Assembly (NCBI GenBank): GCA_958298945.1
Contig: OY282606.1
Coordinates: 60,525,920 to 60,589,919, forward strand
Direction of reading: 5' to 3'
Length of the DNA stretch: 64,000 bases
Source: Atherix ibis
Taxonomy: Eukaryota > Arthropoda > Insecta > Diptera > Athericidae
In this document: in pieces, positions 11,403 to 23,192 of the stretch
How positions within the stretch are numbered: position 1 is the first letter of the stretch
How the letters are laid out: the number at the start of each line of letters is the position of its first letter
Made by a program: the position numbers and the translations under genes
Notes under the pieces: generated by a model
Database searches by the model: none
What the model saw: only the letters and a program-made list of their open reading frames with translations
Told to the model about the DNA's origin: nothing

Positions 11403-12817
11403 ATATCAGATCGTTATAAAGGCCTTTTATCAAATTTTAGCTGTGGTACGATTTCAAACAATCCTGTCAGCTCGTGGTGTTGGAACATTTAATAATAATA
11501 CTCTAAAACGCATTTGCTATAGAAGTGGGCTGACACTTCTATAACAAATGCATTTCAGAGTATTATTATTTATTTATTTTATTTTTGGTTCGAATAATAA
11601 GACTTTTCTCTACACGTCCAATCTAATGAATTGCCAATTTCATCTGTCGATAGGATATGTGTGTTCTTTTACAAGATGTATGGTGTTCCCCCTTTCTTTT
11701 AACCTTCTACAAACTGTTGTTTTAATATTATTTTATTACTGGGTGGATTTAAATCATTTGCAACGCTTGCGACGTACATTTTTTCAATTTCCTTTTCAGA
11801 AATGGATCGCTTTATTGCTCTTTGTACTTTATTTTGCACAGTTTCTAGGCTACTCTGCTTTGAAAACTTATAATAAATAAAACGGATGTGACGGTTATAT
11901 TTAATCATAGGCCGAAACTCAAAATATTCAGCAGCTTACTCATTGCCTACGGATAGATCAATTTTCATTTTGATTTTAATGTTAACTCTACGACAGTCTC
12001 ACCTCAAATATTGTCTATTTTATCACAATTGTCAGAAGCTGTGCAAAAATTTGAGATGCAGATTTCATTATGTATAATTAATTGTGAAAGAGCAGTTTCA
12101 TACATTTTATTTTCTATGAATTTTTTATTTGTATGCTTTTTAATTGAATAACGAAAATATGTAAGGAATGTGTAAATTAATTTTTTTTTGGAATAATTTG
12201 AAAAATAATTAAAATTGTACAAAATTATTTTAGTTTAACTGTAATGTTTTCAGTAAAACCTACAATATGCAAATAATTTTGTCAACTGTAAATACACACG
12301 TATATAACATAACATATGCGCATTCCTTATTTTCTTATGGAAACATTATTATTATACTAAATGTAGCTATTATATTTCAGCATATGATTTTAATCCTATT
12401 GTATAATAAATTCATAACATTTCCCAAGTTAAGCATAGATAAAAGTTAAGTAATTTAATAAAGCACAATAATTTGGTGAAAAAATTACTAAGAAAAGTTT
12501 TCAATTTCTAACATTTTTTATAAGTTGTATAGAGGAAATATTTCAGTAAATGGGAATGTCATAATAGTGCAAAATTCATCATATAAAAAATAAGGATAGG
12601 ATCCACTATCTTATAGTATATGAATCCTACTGATTCCCATTCTTTTATTACATATAATTTATATTCGAATAAAAACCTTTTAAAATTTTATATATATCTT
12701 ATTTGACAAATTTTTGGCTAGCTTAGATTAATAATCATATGCTATAAGTTTATGTAATAGCTTATCGGGATGATTTAAAAATTTTCCTTATACAATAACT
12801 AATCGTTTCTTATTGTT
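11403..12817. other. AT-rich non-coding stretch with one long hairpin
   Basis: A near-perfect inverted repeat lies at 11491-11570: arms of about 37 bp around a 6-bp loop, from AATAATAATACTC to GAGTATTATTATT. A minus-strand open frame (11699-11908) contains ISEKEIEKMYVASVAND but matches nothing I can name. The rest is plain AT-rich sequence. Confidence 0.45.
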
Positions 12818-12819
12818 TA

Positions 12820-13685
12820 CGAGGTCTGTTCAAAAAGTATGGCGACTTTTGAATTTCCGCGGATTACGTATATTCGATTTTTTTTGTGCCGTTATGTTGA
12901 TACTCATGTCTCTCACTTATGCCGACAAGTTTGGCCATTTTGAATGTTCAGTTAATTTTTGACATCTGCTTTGCTTGCACGTGTTTTGGCTCGTCTTCGA
13001 TTTTTGCCCATTCCAAAAAATGGATCTAAGAATCTGTTTTGGGAACAAGAAAAAGTTACAGTGGGCCAGATCTGGGGAATACAGTGGTTGCGGCATTATT
13101 AGTGTGTTGTTTTTGGCCAAAAATGCGTGCACAAACAACGAAACCAAGTTTTTTCTTCCACAAATCTGGGCGTTTCTGGGGGACTGATTCGCGTAACTTG
13201 AGCATAACTTGTAGGTAATATTCCTTATTGACCGGTCTACTCTGTGGCAAGAACTCATGATGCACCATGCCCCTGCAATCGGAGAAAACTGTAAGCAAAA
13301 CCTTCACATTCAACCGAACTTGGCGCGCTTTTTTCGGTCTTGGCTCGTACGGCAGCTTTGATTGGGATGATTGAGCTTTGGTTTCTACGGCATAACCATA
13401 AACCCATGATTCGTCACCAGTTATGACTCTCGAGCAAATTTGGGTCGTCGCGGACAGAGTCCAATAGCTCCTTAGCAATGTTAATGCGATGCTGTTTTTG
13501 GTCGAAAATGGGCGAAAATCGAAGACGAGCACGTGTAAGCAATGCAGCTGTCAAAAATTAACAACATTCAAAATGGCCGAACTTGGCATAAGTGAGAGAC
13601 ATGAGTACAAACATAACGCCACAAAAAATCGAATATACGTAATCCGCGGAAATTCAAAATTCGCGATCTTTTTGAACAGACCTCG
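12820..13685 (-). mobile_element. Fold-back mariner derivative (copy B)
   Basis: TA-flanked, 866 bp, same family as 1911-2788. Instead of short terminal repeats it has arms of about 190-200 bp. The right end (about 13490-13685) is the normal 5' end of the element, and the left end (about 12820-13015) is an inverted copy of the same 5' region, replacing the true 3' end. Both arms share landmarks such as CCGCGGATTACGTATATTCG and TCTCTCACTTATGCC. The transposase remnant lies between the arms on the minus strand. Confidence 0.75.
13056..13532 (-). pseudogene. Mariner transposase central fragment
   Basis: This 158-residue frame carries the first catalytic aspartate (ITGDESWVYGY) and continues through VNKEYYLQVM and QKRPDLWKKK, then loses frame before the second aspartate. 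A different frame (12917-13258) continues with a degraded form of the last motif. Together with the inverted left arm this shows that the 3' end of the gene was lost. Confidence 0.75.
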
Positions 13686-14639
13686 TATATCAGCTAGTTA
13701 CCGGATGAATATCATATGTGAAATACAAAAGCACATGCGCGAAATGCTAAAAATATAATTAGAGCCTTCAAAATAGAAATTTGTATTGCTGCCAATATTT
13801 CTCTACATTAACCAACATGCACGTGAGTAAACATATTGATCAAGTTCAGTTAATGTGTCATCACAAATATCAAAGACAAAATATTTTATGACATACCGTA
13901 TTAAACTACAAACAATAATTAGTTACCTATTAAATTAAAGTGTACATCAAATCTAAATAAACTTAGATATTTTTGTAATGAACTTTTGTTAAATAGTCTA
14001 TTGTACAGTTGAACTATTGCCATTCGGAACTTCATAAATATACAGGATATCCCTCACTTAAGTGATCGCTTGGCTTAAAAAAATATTAACGAAATAATCG
14101 GGAAACCCCTTTGAAAATTTCAAATTATTTTCAATTTTATTTTATATTTTATTACTAATAAAATATTTTGTTTCTTGATTTGGCCATATTCGTAATGCCT
14201 GCCTTTAGTACGCGATCGTCATGCGCTTGAATCCAGCATACCCAGGGTGCTGTTAAGTTGTCACTAAATAGTCTAAGTTATCGTGGCGCTAAGAATGAAC
14301 ATTTCAGTACGAGCTTTAATAGAAATTTCTATAAAAAAAATTATTTTATTACATAGATTTGATAAGATCAACAATACGTTAAATTTTTTTTAAATCAATT
14401 ATTTTAAATTTTGAACGGGTAAGTCGGGACTTTTTCATACAATGGCACTAGATCTAAAAATGAAGGTAAGTAGGCACATTATTTAGTAAACAAATCAAAA
14501 TTTAAAACATATTAATATTTGTTAATTAGTAAAAATTCTTATCTTGAATGCTCACAAATAAAATTTATGACCTTTAATGCATAATTATGGCCTTTAATGC
14601 ATAATTATGACCTTTAATGCATGTTGTCCTCTCTACAGG
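13686..14639. other. Non-coding stretch with a short tandem repeat
   Basis: No gene is recognised. At 14565-14623 a 20-bp unit (TTATGACCTTTAATGCATAA) occurs three times. Confidence 0.5.
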
Positions 14640-14945
14640 TACTCGGTTGTCCGAGTCACAAAAGGGCACTCCAACTATATTTTGGTCGCAAAGTGCCATA
14701 GGGTAGTTGGGGCAGGGCAGGGAGAGCATTTCCATCAAAAGCTCTCCCAACCAGGTCGTCAGTCGGCTTCATCCATGTTTATTTTTCTTCTCCTTTTTTC
14801 TCTTTTCTAATTCCTTACAATCTGCCAATAAAGCTTGTATAAAGTATGCCCAGCTGAGACATGTGCTCTCTGAGTATGGCCTCGTCCTTTCCAACACCCA
14901 GCAAAATCATTTCGTTTTATATTTATTTATCAAATCATAACAGAG
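14640..14945 (+). repeat. LTR fragment, same family as 27411-27820
   Basis: It shares with 27411-27745 the blocks TGCCATAGGG, GTTGGGGCAGG, AGGGAGAGCATTTCCATC, AGCATGCCCAGCTGA (here GTATGCCCAGCTGA) and ACATGTGCTCTCTGAGT, in the same order and spacing. The copy at 27.4 kb is followed by a primer-binding-like site and a Gypsy gag-pol, so these are most likely LTRs of that 412/mdg1-like family. No internal region follows this copy, so it may be a solo or truncated LTR. Confidence 0.6.
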
Positions 14946-15875
14946 CCTTGGTATTAATTGCTTCTTCCCCGCCATCCCTAACTTCACTATAGGCACTTCC
15001 TCCACCCGTTCTTATGTTGGATGTGCCTCTTTTCATATACACCGACTTATCTTCGAAGGCTTATGGTGATGCAAGTATGAGGAGAACGGACACTACTCGC
15101 GATCGGATGAGGGACTGAAACAAAACTAGTTAAATCTTTTTGAATTATAATTTTTTTAACAAAATTTATTTCCAAAAAAACGTTATAAAAATCAAAATTT
15201 ATTTGGATAGGCCTTTACCCGTATATGTATACGCAATTTTGTGTACAATTTATTGCGAAGCGGCGAGAAATGGCATTTATTAGATTGCTTTTTGTAGATT
15301 TTTTATGTAGACATGACACTCACTGCTATCTTGTTCTCGTAATAGAAATTTATTGAATTGCAAAAGCATAATTTATATTCTTTTTAATTCACTTATTGGA
15401 AACAAAAATACAATTTAAACACAACGATAGGCAATTTTTATTTTTTGTACAAGTTTTTGATATGAAATGGAATTCTATTTTAGGTTTATTATTCATTTCG
15501 TAAATATTATTCAAATATAAAGCGCCTCAATTTTGTAGACTTTCGGGGAGTTTTACAACCTGCCATTCTCCATGAAAATGATTACACATCGAACTAATCT
15601 AACTAGCGTTGTCATTTTTGAAATTGTTATTGTGTCACATAGGAAAGCGCAATTTAAAGTGTAGTTTTTATCTACTCGTATTTTAAAGTATTTACGAAAA
15701 AGTAAGTATTTTTATAAATAGTTATATTTTTGATAAAACTTAATACGAAGTTTTTATTTCAGAAAATTAAGTAATTTATTAGAAATTGCTAGAAATTCGA
15801 CGAAATGAGGAAACCGGGAATTTCTTTATTTCGGTAAGTTGAAATCTTCTGTTTTACTAACCAAAACAACAAATA

Positions 15876-17157
15876 ACAGTTCGGCTGAAAAGTTTATAAG
15901 ATAACACAGCAAAAATATTTTTTTTTGCAAAATTCATTTTAATTATTCAACATTGTTGCCTTCGAGGGCGATACAGCGATTATAGCGATCTTCCAACTTT
16001 TCGATACCATTTTTATAGTACTCTTTCGGTTTTGCCTCAAAATAGGCCTCAGTTTAGGCAATCGGTCTTAAATTTCTTACCAGCGAGCATTCTCTTGAGG
16101 TCTTCAAACAGGAAAAAGTCGCTGGGGGCCAGATCTGGAGAATACGGTGGATGGGGAAGCAATTCGTAGCCCAATTCATTGAGTTTGACCATCGTTTTCA
16201 TCGACTTGTGACACGGTGCATTGTCTTGGTGAAACAACACTTTTTTCTTCTTCAAATGAGGCCGTTTCTTAGAGATTTCTTTTTTCAAACGATCCAATAA
16301 CGCTATATAATAGACGCTGTTGATCGTCTGTCCCTTCTGGAGATAGTCAATGAATATTATACCATGCGCATCCCAAAATACAGACGCCATCACCTTTCCA
16401 GCCGACTGTTGCGTCTTTCCACGCTTTGGATTCGGTTCGTCGCTCGCTCTCCACTCTGCCGACTACCGATTGGACTCTGGAGTGTAGTGACGGAGCCATG
16501 TTTCATCCATTGTCACATATCGACGCAAAAATTCGGGTTTATTGCGCTTGAACAGCTCCAAACACTGCTCAGAATCATCAACACGTTGTTGTTTTCGGTC
16601 CACAGTGAGCTAACGCGGCACCCACTTTGCACACAGCTTTCGCATGCCCAAATATTCATGCACGATATGTCCAACACGCTCTTTCGATATCTTCAGAGTC
16701 TCAGCTATCTCGCTCAACTTCACATTACTGTCATTTAAAATTATTTTGTGGATTTTTTTGACGTTTTCTGCCGTAACCACCTCTTTTGGGCGTCCACTGC
16801 GTTCTGCATCAACTGTGCTCGTACGACCAGTTCGAAATTGACGAAACCAATATTTTACAGTTGAAATAGCTGGAGCAGAGTCCGGATAACGTTTGTCAAA
16901 CCATGCTTTGGTTTCCACTGTATTTTTTTTCATCAAAAAGCAATGCTTTATCAATACACGAAATTCGTCTTTATCCATTTTTTTTTCAATAACAAAAGTT
17001 GCTTCACTCAAAATGCTATATCTCACAAACCAATCGACCGATTGCTGTCAAATTTTGACAGGAATCATTTGAAGCATGGTGCTTTGTGATAATTAAGTAG
17101 ATTTTTGCAAGAGGCGCCATCTAGACGTCAACCTTATAAACTTTTCAGGCGAACTGT
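15876..17157 (-). mobile_element. Near full-length mariner (copy D)
   Basis: It is 1282 bp long, flanked by TA, with inverted ends ACAGTTCGGCTGAAAAGTTT (left) and the complement of CTTTTCAGGCGAACTGT (right). It encodes a transposase on the minus strand and interrupts the P-like element. Confidence 0.88.
15950..17026 (-). pseudogene. Mariner transposase, broken by two stops and a frameshift
   Basis: The N-terminal part (17026-16610) has the HTH region with WFDKRYPDSAPAISTVKYW and an acidic/basic linker with AERSGRPKE. The catalytic part carries VTMDETWL (first Asp), LFHQDNAPCH (second) and YSPDLAPSDFFLF (third), spaced as D,D34D. Two premature TAG codons lie between these parts: one just after KWVPR near 16610 and one after TPESNR near 16465. 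A frameshift near 16055 separates the C-terminal end, which is still readable to EGNNVE. Otherwise the length (about 350 codons) is normal. All three catalytic aspartates are retained, so the decay is recent. Confidence 0.85.
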
Positions 17158-17242
17158 TATTTAGTTTGTGATAAACCTAAATGGCTATTAGTGATTTATT
17201 TTATCCAAAAAGTGTTGAAACAGTGAAAAGTTGGTCATTAAA

Positions 17243-17608
17243 GGCGTTTTCCGTTGGACCAATTTTACTACTAGTCGGTAGTTCTAGCTGTCTTCATCTA
17301 CTCTACCTCGAACAAACGAGCACATTGGGAGTTGCGCATACAATTTATGTTAGGTGGATTCTACAATAGTTGCTAAAGTGAAAATAGATAGTTTTGCGGG
17401 TTCGTTGGTTATGTTGAAGAGTCATATTTTTGTCGGTATTGTTTAAGTGTGAATAAACTCAGTTTTTATTGCTTATGTGTGAGTGAACTCAGCATTGTTG
17501 CTGACTATTTTGAGGTTATGTTTCTACTAGTGTTTAGAATTTGGCTTTCCTTTGGTCATCTACTTGCAGCTACCGACTAGTAGCAAAATTGGTCCAAAGG
17601 AAAACGCC
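17243..17608. mobile_element. MITE, GGCGTTTTCC family, copy 1 (366 bp)
   Basis: Long inverted ends: GGCGTTTTCCGTTGGACCAA on the left and the complement of TTGGTCCAAAGGAAAACGCC on the right, continuing inward through CTACTAGTCGGTAG. It is non-coding, with an internal repeat around GTTTATTGTGTGAATAAACTCAG-like sequence. It is inserted in the P-like element, because the flanks match the uninterrupted sequence at about 49105-49120. A copy of identical length in the opposite orientation lies at 44339-44704. Confidence 0.8.
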
Positions 17609-18249
17609 TTACATAAATGTAAACAAGGCGATGTTGACAGTTCAATGTTTACCAGAAAATAGTTCAGTGCCGGTGTATATAAAGTGTGTGTAAGAAAGTT
17701 TAAGGGACCGAATTTTTCTGTCTATTTTTCATTGCTGTTTGCATTGTGTTAAAATAAATAAAGTTTATGCTTCGGTAAGCTTATTATTTAAATAAATTTG
17801 TTTTGCTTGCTCTATTAGACCATATTATAATGCATTTACTAAATAATATTTTTTTAATTTTTTAAAAATATTAGTTATTAATTTTTTAAGTACATTAAAT
17901 TTTCCCTCTTGTAATTTAGTTTTAAAGCATTTCCTTTCATGTTCTATACGATTAACTTCTTATTGTGCACATAATTGTTTTCATATAATCAAATAACTTA
18001 CAATTTATACTTTAATGTGCTCTTCCACTTTATAATTCTGTTTTAATAAATAATATATAGTGAAATATCTAATAAATAAATAATATTTTAAAATAGAATA
18101 CTGTGTTTTATTATTAATTTCCAAAACTAATTCCATCAAACAACAAAACCCGCAATATTAAAAAATCTATTCGTTTACGCATAAATGACATCGCATATGA
18201 AAATGATTTTGAACGAACCGCTTCAATCGCATATGTTATTTAATGTGAC

Positions 18250-20130
18250 ATTATTTATTCGTCCAGATCTGGAGGAATAATCATCCACGTTTTCGAATGA
18301 TTTATTACGATATTGGTTGTTGATTATAACACCCTAATTAACCATTGGCAGTGGTAATCTGCTGTGCTCGCAATTTGTTATATTTGGATTTTCATGAGGT
18401 GGATTAATGCCTGTAATATTTGCTTCCGTTTTGCACAAATGGTGAGTATTTCTCATATACTTATTGCCATTGTTGGTTTGTACTATAAACGACCTAAGCT
18501 TATTTGTTCTTTAACTGATTTTGCATCATCCGAATATCTTCAACCAACCAGCATAAAAACTGTAGCAGCCACTGATATTAACGGTGCCATTTTGCTGGTT
18601 TTACCGTAGTAATTTTCTTGAAAATCATGTTTTTGTTGGCTCCTTTTGTATAGATCTGCTTACTCTACTTATCAATCGTTAGTTTGGTATTCCAAACCCT
18701 TCGCTACGTCGTGTATTGTGAAAGTTGAATAATGACAGTTGTATATTAGACTTTTTAAAGTTGTACAAATCTTTCACTGAGTCCATTCGACCTAGAATAT
18801 ATTGGATTTGCGGTAACATGATAAAAATTGTGGTCGGTTATCTGATTCAAGTAATCTGGGTTTTACAAGTACAGAAAACCATAATTGGGAATACCGATAA
18901 TTTCTCTAGAATTACCCTGTTTTAAATTTTGTAAATGGAAAAATTCACTGTAACTATCAACAATCAATATGTATTCGTTATTGTGAAATGAAAATATATC
19001 AATTGCTACTATTTCCCATGGAAGTAATAGTATTTTACTTGCAATCATTCGCTTCCTCTGATTATTTCTCAGTATTCGTCGACAGATTTGGTAGTTTTCA
19101 ACATAATTTTTTATGTCATTTGATACAAAAACAAAATTTTTTATGTCATTTGATATGATGTAACTTTTAACAGTATTTTTAAATATTCATCTTTTTGTTA
19201 TAGTAACAATAAAACTTCTAATTCCTCTTTTTCAGCTGAAGAATCATTTAAAAAATCACGATTTAATGTATCTTCCATGAATAGTAATCCACCCTTTTTA
19301 TATTTTATTATTGGCTTATGACCCCCAAGCGTATTTTTTGTAATCTTGATGGAGCAAAATATATAGGTTCTTTAAAAGATTGACTCCAATAGCTTATGGC
19401 CAATTACAATTGTTAATACAACGAACCTCACATCGTGCAGGCGAGGAACTAAAACGACAACAGTACCTATTTAATTTTTGTAAATACCGTTTCTTGATTC
19501 CTATTTCATTTAAATTCTACATTTTTCTCTAGCAATTATCGTAAAAGTGGGTCATTCAAGACATACTTTTAATAAATCCTACTAAATATATAATCATTTA
19601 AAACAATCTGTAACTATTTGTCAGAGTTTTAAATTTTTTGATAGGTCCAACCTCTATTAAACAATTGACAATCCCTTTGAACTTATTTAATTTATATTAA
19701 CAATTGATAATCCCTTTGAACCCAATAATTTAGTTTGTGTTTTTTTAAAATTATATTTTTCATTATTGAATCTTAAATCCACTTTATTTAATTTTTAAAT
19801 TTTCTACTTTTATTTCCCCTTTAATTCATCAATGGTTTTTGCATGGATTATTATGTTATATCATACATTAAGATCTCCACCCCTTCAAAGTCCTATGCAT
19901 TATCTACTGAAAAATTTCCGGTAAGTCCAAATGGTAACACCAAGGATGAATATCGTCCCCACGAACGCGAATGTTAAATATGGTTGCGTTCTTTCGGTGG
20001 CTTTGACTTTAACAATCCAAAAGCCTAAAATATTTTGAACCACAAACTTTTGTGGCAGTTTCATCTAAATTGTTCAATAGGTAATAACGCCTTATAATAT
20101 TTTTATTTAATTTAGTTGAATCCATGTATA
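18250..20130 (-). pseudogene. Highly degenerate Gypsy pol remnant
   Basis: Reading the minus strand from 20.1 to 18.2 kb, a reverse-transcriptase-like patch occurs near 19.98-19.85 kb (HLDLPEIFQ, then EGVEILMYDIT at the DD box). An integrase core start follows at 19048-18863 (PWEIVAIDIFSFHNNEYIL and VDSYS), and then a patch resembling SDN-PQF near 18.8 kb. Frames shift repeatedly and stops are frequent. The order RT then integrase fits a minus-strand Gypsy element; no LTR for it was found. Confidence 0.6.
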
Positions 20131-20285
20131 TTCTAACTTTGCTCTTTTGCATTACTATTCTCCCGGTTATTCTTCATTTTCCTGGACTTTCTTTATTAGT
20201 CCAGTTTATGTTTCACTTCTCCTGAATTCTCATTATTAGTTTTTTCACGAGCACATTTTCCTAAAATTTTCATTTAAACTTCCAT

Positions 20286-20564
20286 TGTTACGTTATGATG
20301 TAATATGACTCTGGCGTGTTCTAAAAAAATAGCGATTCGGGAACGACTGGTTAAAGTCGGGAAACAATATTTAAGTGATTGGTGAATTACGTTTGATTAT
20401 AGAAATACAGTATGCAGTGGAAATACAGTTAGGATTGCAGAGTCCTAAGCAAACAAACACTTGTAATCTATTTACGAAACTTTAACTTTACTAAATAAAG
20501 AAAATCCTAAATAAACAAATACACTATTTTACTATATCCATTGAATCTTCGTAAAATCATAACA
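20286..20564 (+). repeat. 5' LTR of a Gypsy element
   Basis: Starts TGTTACGTTATGATG and ends AAAATCATAACA, with a polyadenylation-like AATAAA run and a primer-binding-like TTTTAGTGTCAGAAGAG directly after it. No second LTR was found; the element is truncated downstream. Confidence 0.6.
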
Positions 20565-21300
20565 TTTTAGTGTCAGAAGAGAGATAGAGTAAATTGTTTA
20601 TTTAAAAGTGTTTGTGTTAAATTGAACGAAAATAATCGGAAACAACAAAACAGCCTAGTTCTCAACAAGGAAAACAGCCGCCAGCTGGTGAAGGCGCGGA
20701 TAAAGCAAAAGAACAGTCTGCAGTCGATATGTTCGATTTATTGGCCTTCATAAAATAACAGAGCTGCCGATAGGAAGAACAGAACCGCCGACAAGAAAAA
20801 CAGAATCAGCGTCTACAAAAGCAGCTAAGAGGCACAACTTTTAACGTATACGGAGCAGTAACAGAAACTTGTGGCATGTTTCAAAAAATCCCATGATAAG
20901 CTGAAGGAAGAAGTGAAGATGATGGCTGAAGTCAACCTAGAAGAAGAGAAGGTTATGACTGAAGTCAATATAGTGGAAAGGAAGATAATGGCTGAGATTA
21001 AGCAATTAAGAACAAGAATTATGGAAGTTGAGGCCAATAGTGGTTTATAGGTGGTAAATTTAAGGTTCATTCGTTTAACGCAAGTACTTAATTAGAGGCA
21101 TACAAGCTACAGTTTGAATCTGTTGCTAAGGCAAATCAGTGGACAAATGAATAGGCAACAACTGCACTAACACTGGGTTACGGGATCAGTCTCTTACAGT
21201 TTTAGAGGCTCTTGGTGGTGAAGTAACATACAATCGTTTCTTAGAAGTACTGGAATCACGCTACGGAGAGGGTCATCTAGAGCCTTGGAACATGCGTTAT
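20565..21300 (+). pseudogene. Leader and gag remnant of the truncated Gypsy element
   Basis: After the primer-binding site comes a glutamine- and charge-rich stretch (about 20640-21050), then gag-like text in broken frames, including LEAYKLQFE near 21100 and EVTYNRFLEVLESRYGEGHL near 21270. The latter is typical of the Gag of gypsy-type elements that recognise a TGTCAGAAG-like primer site. Stops and indels break it and it ends abruptly near 21300. Confidence 0.6.
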
Positions 21301-21824
21301 AGTTATAACGTGTTATTTAACGTAATTTAATTGTCTTTCAACATAAAACCACGAGTCGCCTACGACTATAGGGAATGAGATACGCTCAATCAACGCACCA
21401 CCATTACTGGCAGTGAACAGTCAGTAATCAGTTACAAGCTGACTACTCCACCTGTTGGTGGCGTGGACTACCTAAACCATTAGCAATGACAGCGCCCGAA
21501 AAACTACTAGTATCTCCCACTTGCGATCCGAAGACCATAACCGCGATATGGGTATCAACCACAGCCACAACATTGCTACCTAAGCGCCTAACCAATGTCG
21601 GGCATAGTGTGTTCCAACATTATAGGGCACCTCGACTCCTGTAGTACCAATTTTTGTTTTAAGAGTACTTCGGTTTATTCTCTGCTCATTGAGCTACGGT
21701 CAGGGATCTTGTAAATCCCTAGGCACCGATAAGCCAGCTCAGGTACACGGGTTCGCTAAGACCCGAAAGTATAACCGAAATCGACCTTGGTCTTTCACCC
21801 AGTTGCAGCCACTCTGCGTGTCAT

Positions 21825-23192
21825 CTATGCACCATTCTCGCTCCTCTCAAAAAGTGCTACGGCAAATCTATTAAGGCATTCATACTTCTCTCTCACACCC
21901 AACACACCACTGACATCCCCATCCTCATCATTCACCACGATTCCACATGCACCGAAGTCACGCAAATTTCCGTACAGGCTATACTCAATGAGAAGGTGCC
22001 TGTCATTCTCCTCCGCCAACCCGTAAGGGCATCTAGCCTCCGTAGCTAGACCACGCCTGTAGAGGAACCCATTCACACTGCCGTGTCCCGTGAGTAAATA
22101 GCCAAGGTACAGACCGAATTCAAATCTATACGCAGATGTAAAGCACACATCCGAAGTCAACATGTGCGTTCATCTGCCATTCACACTTTCATCTCATCGA
22201 CGTTGCCAAATTTCATATATTCTGTTCAAAACCAGTATACGCCGCTGGCGTGGATTAAGATCCTGAACCTCTTCATTCATAGCCGAACAACCAGCGAGCG
22301 GGATGCCCCGCTGTAGATGGTAGTGGATGCTTCCACAGATTGCTGTGCACCATCTGGCGAACAATCCTCCCATTGTTCCCGCACACAAGCGCATACTCTT
22401 CATGGAAGTAACTTCGCCATAGAGAAGTTTCTTCACATGAAACCTCCTCAAGCCGCTCAATAATGCGACAGTTGGAAGCACTTCGGAAATCCACAAATAC
22501 ACCACATACGTACTTACTTCCACTCGCAGCAACATACCGTCGTACACATATTCAAATGTCCTCAGTAAATTTACCTTTCGTAAACTTCACATTCAGTCGG
22601 TGTACCATCATACGCTCGAGGATCTTGTCGAATACTGGCAGTAAGCATATCGACCTATAGGAGGACGGATCAGTCCGTATCCCGTCTGGAGACTTGGAAA
22701 GAATAACCACGTTTCCTACTTTCCATTCACTCGGAAATACATCTCTCTCCAGGCATTCACCGTACAGGCTACTTATATACCATTCAGTCGGGACATTCAC
22801 TACATTCATACCACTGGCCAGAATCTAATCCTCAAATTGCCAGCCCCTCACACAACTCGGCTGGTCAGTGTCTCTCCGACAGCCCCTCACACAACTCGGC
22901 TGGTCAGAGCCAAACCTGCAATACACCGAGACAGTGTAAAGCTCTATTGCCCCCTTCTTCAACCACACACATACACCAAGTTCATTAGAACACTCATCTA
23001 TTTTAACCCCGGCCTGGCACTGGTGAAAGTCCTGGCGGATCTACCCAATCCGCACACCGATCTACCATAAGAGTATGGCTCCTGGATCAATGCAACATCC
23101 ATCCCATTCTCATATATATATACACTCAACTCATTCATAGCGGCAGCCGATCCATTTTTATTAATCTGGATGCACCTAATAATATTAGGCAA
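21825..23192 (-). pseudogene. ORF2 remnants of the R1-clade LINE
   Basis: The start MPNIIRCIQINKN with DVALIQEPY is the N-terminal APE-type endonuclease. It is cut off near 22998. A reverse-transcriptase piece (22809-22552) contains VFPSEWKVGNVVILSK and the SYRSICLLPVFDKILER block. Downstream frames (22547-21825) carry the C-terminal cysteine/histidine motif in LLTGHGSVNGFLYRRGL and CPYGLAEENDRHLL. The RT catalytic centre is absent, so the copy is dead. Confidence 0.78.
22838..22910. repeat. Short tandem duplication inside the LINE
   Basis: CAGCCCCTCACACAACTCGG followed by CTGGTCAG occurs twice, about 44 bp apart, at the point where ORF2 sequence is missing. Confidence 0.7.

Larger units (their letters stand above)
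15195..18240 (+). mobile_element. P-superfamily (THAP) element copy 1, carrying two nested insertions
   Basis: Outside the inserts this aligns with the complete elements at 48342-49830 and 49911-51287. It begins at the degraded left terminus (GGATAGGCCTTTACCCGTATATG), passes the 5' region, the THAP exon (about 15804-15833, start codon lost), the TATAAAGTGTGTGTAAGAAAG block, and the right region containing AACAACAAAACCCGC and TTACGCATAAATGACATCGC. The extreme right terminus is missing. A mariner (15876-17157) and a 366-bp MITE (17243-17608) sit inside it, so it is older than both. Confidence 0.75.

Noticed and set aside
11699..11908. A 69-codon minus-strand frame with a charged helix
   Set aside because: It could be a transposase scrap, but it matches no family I can name and has no element ends around it.
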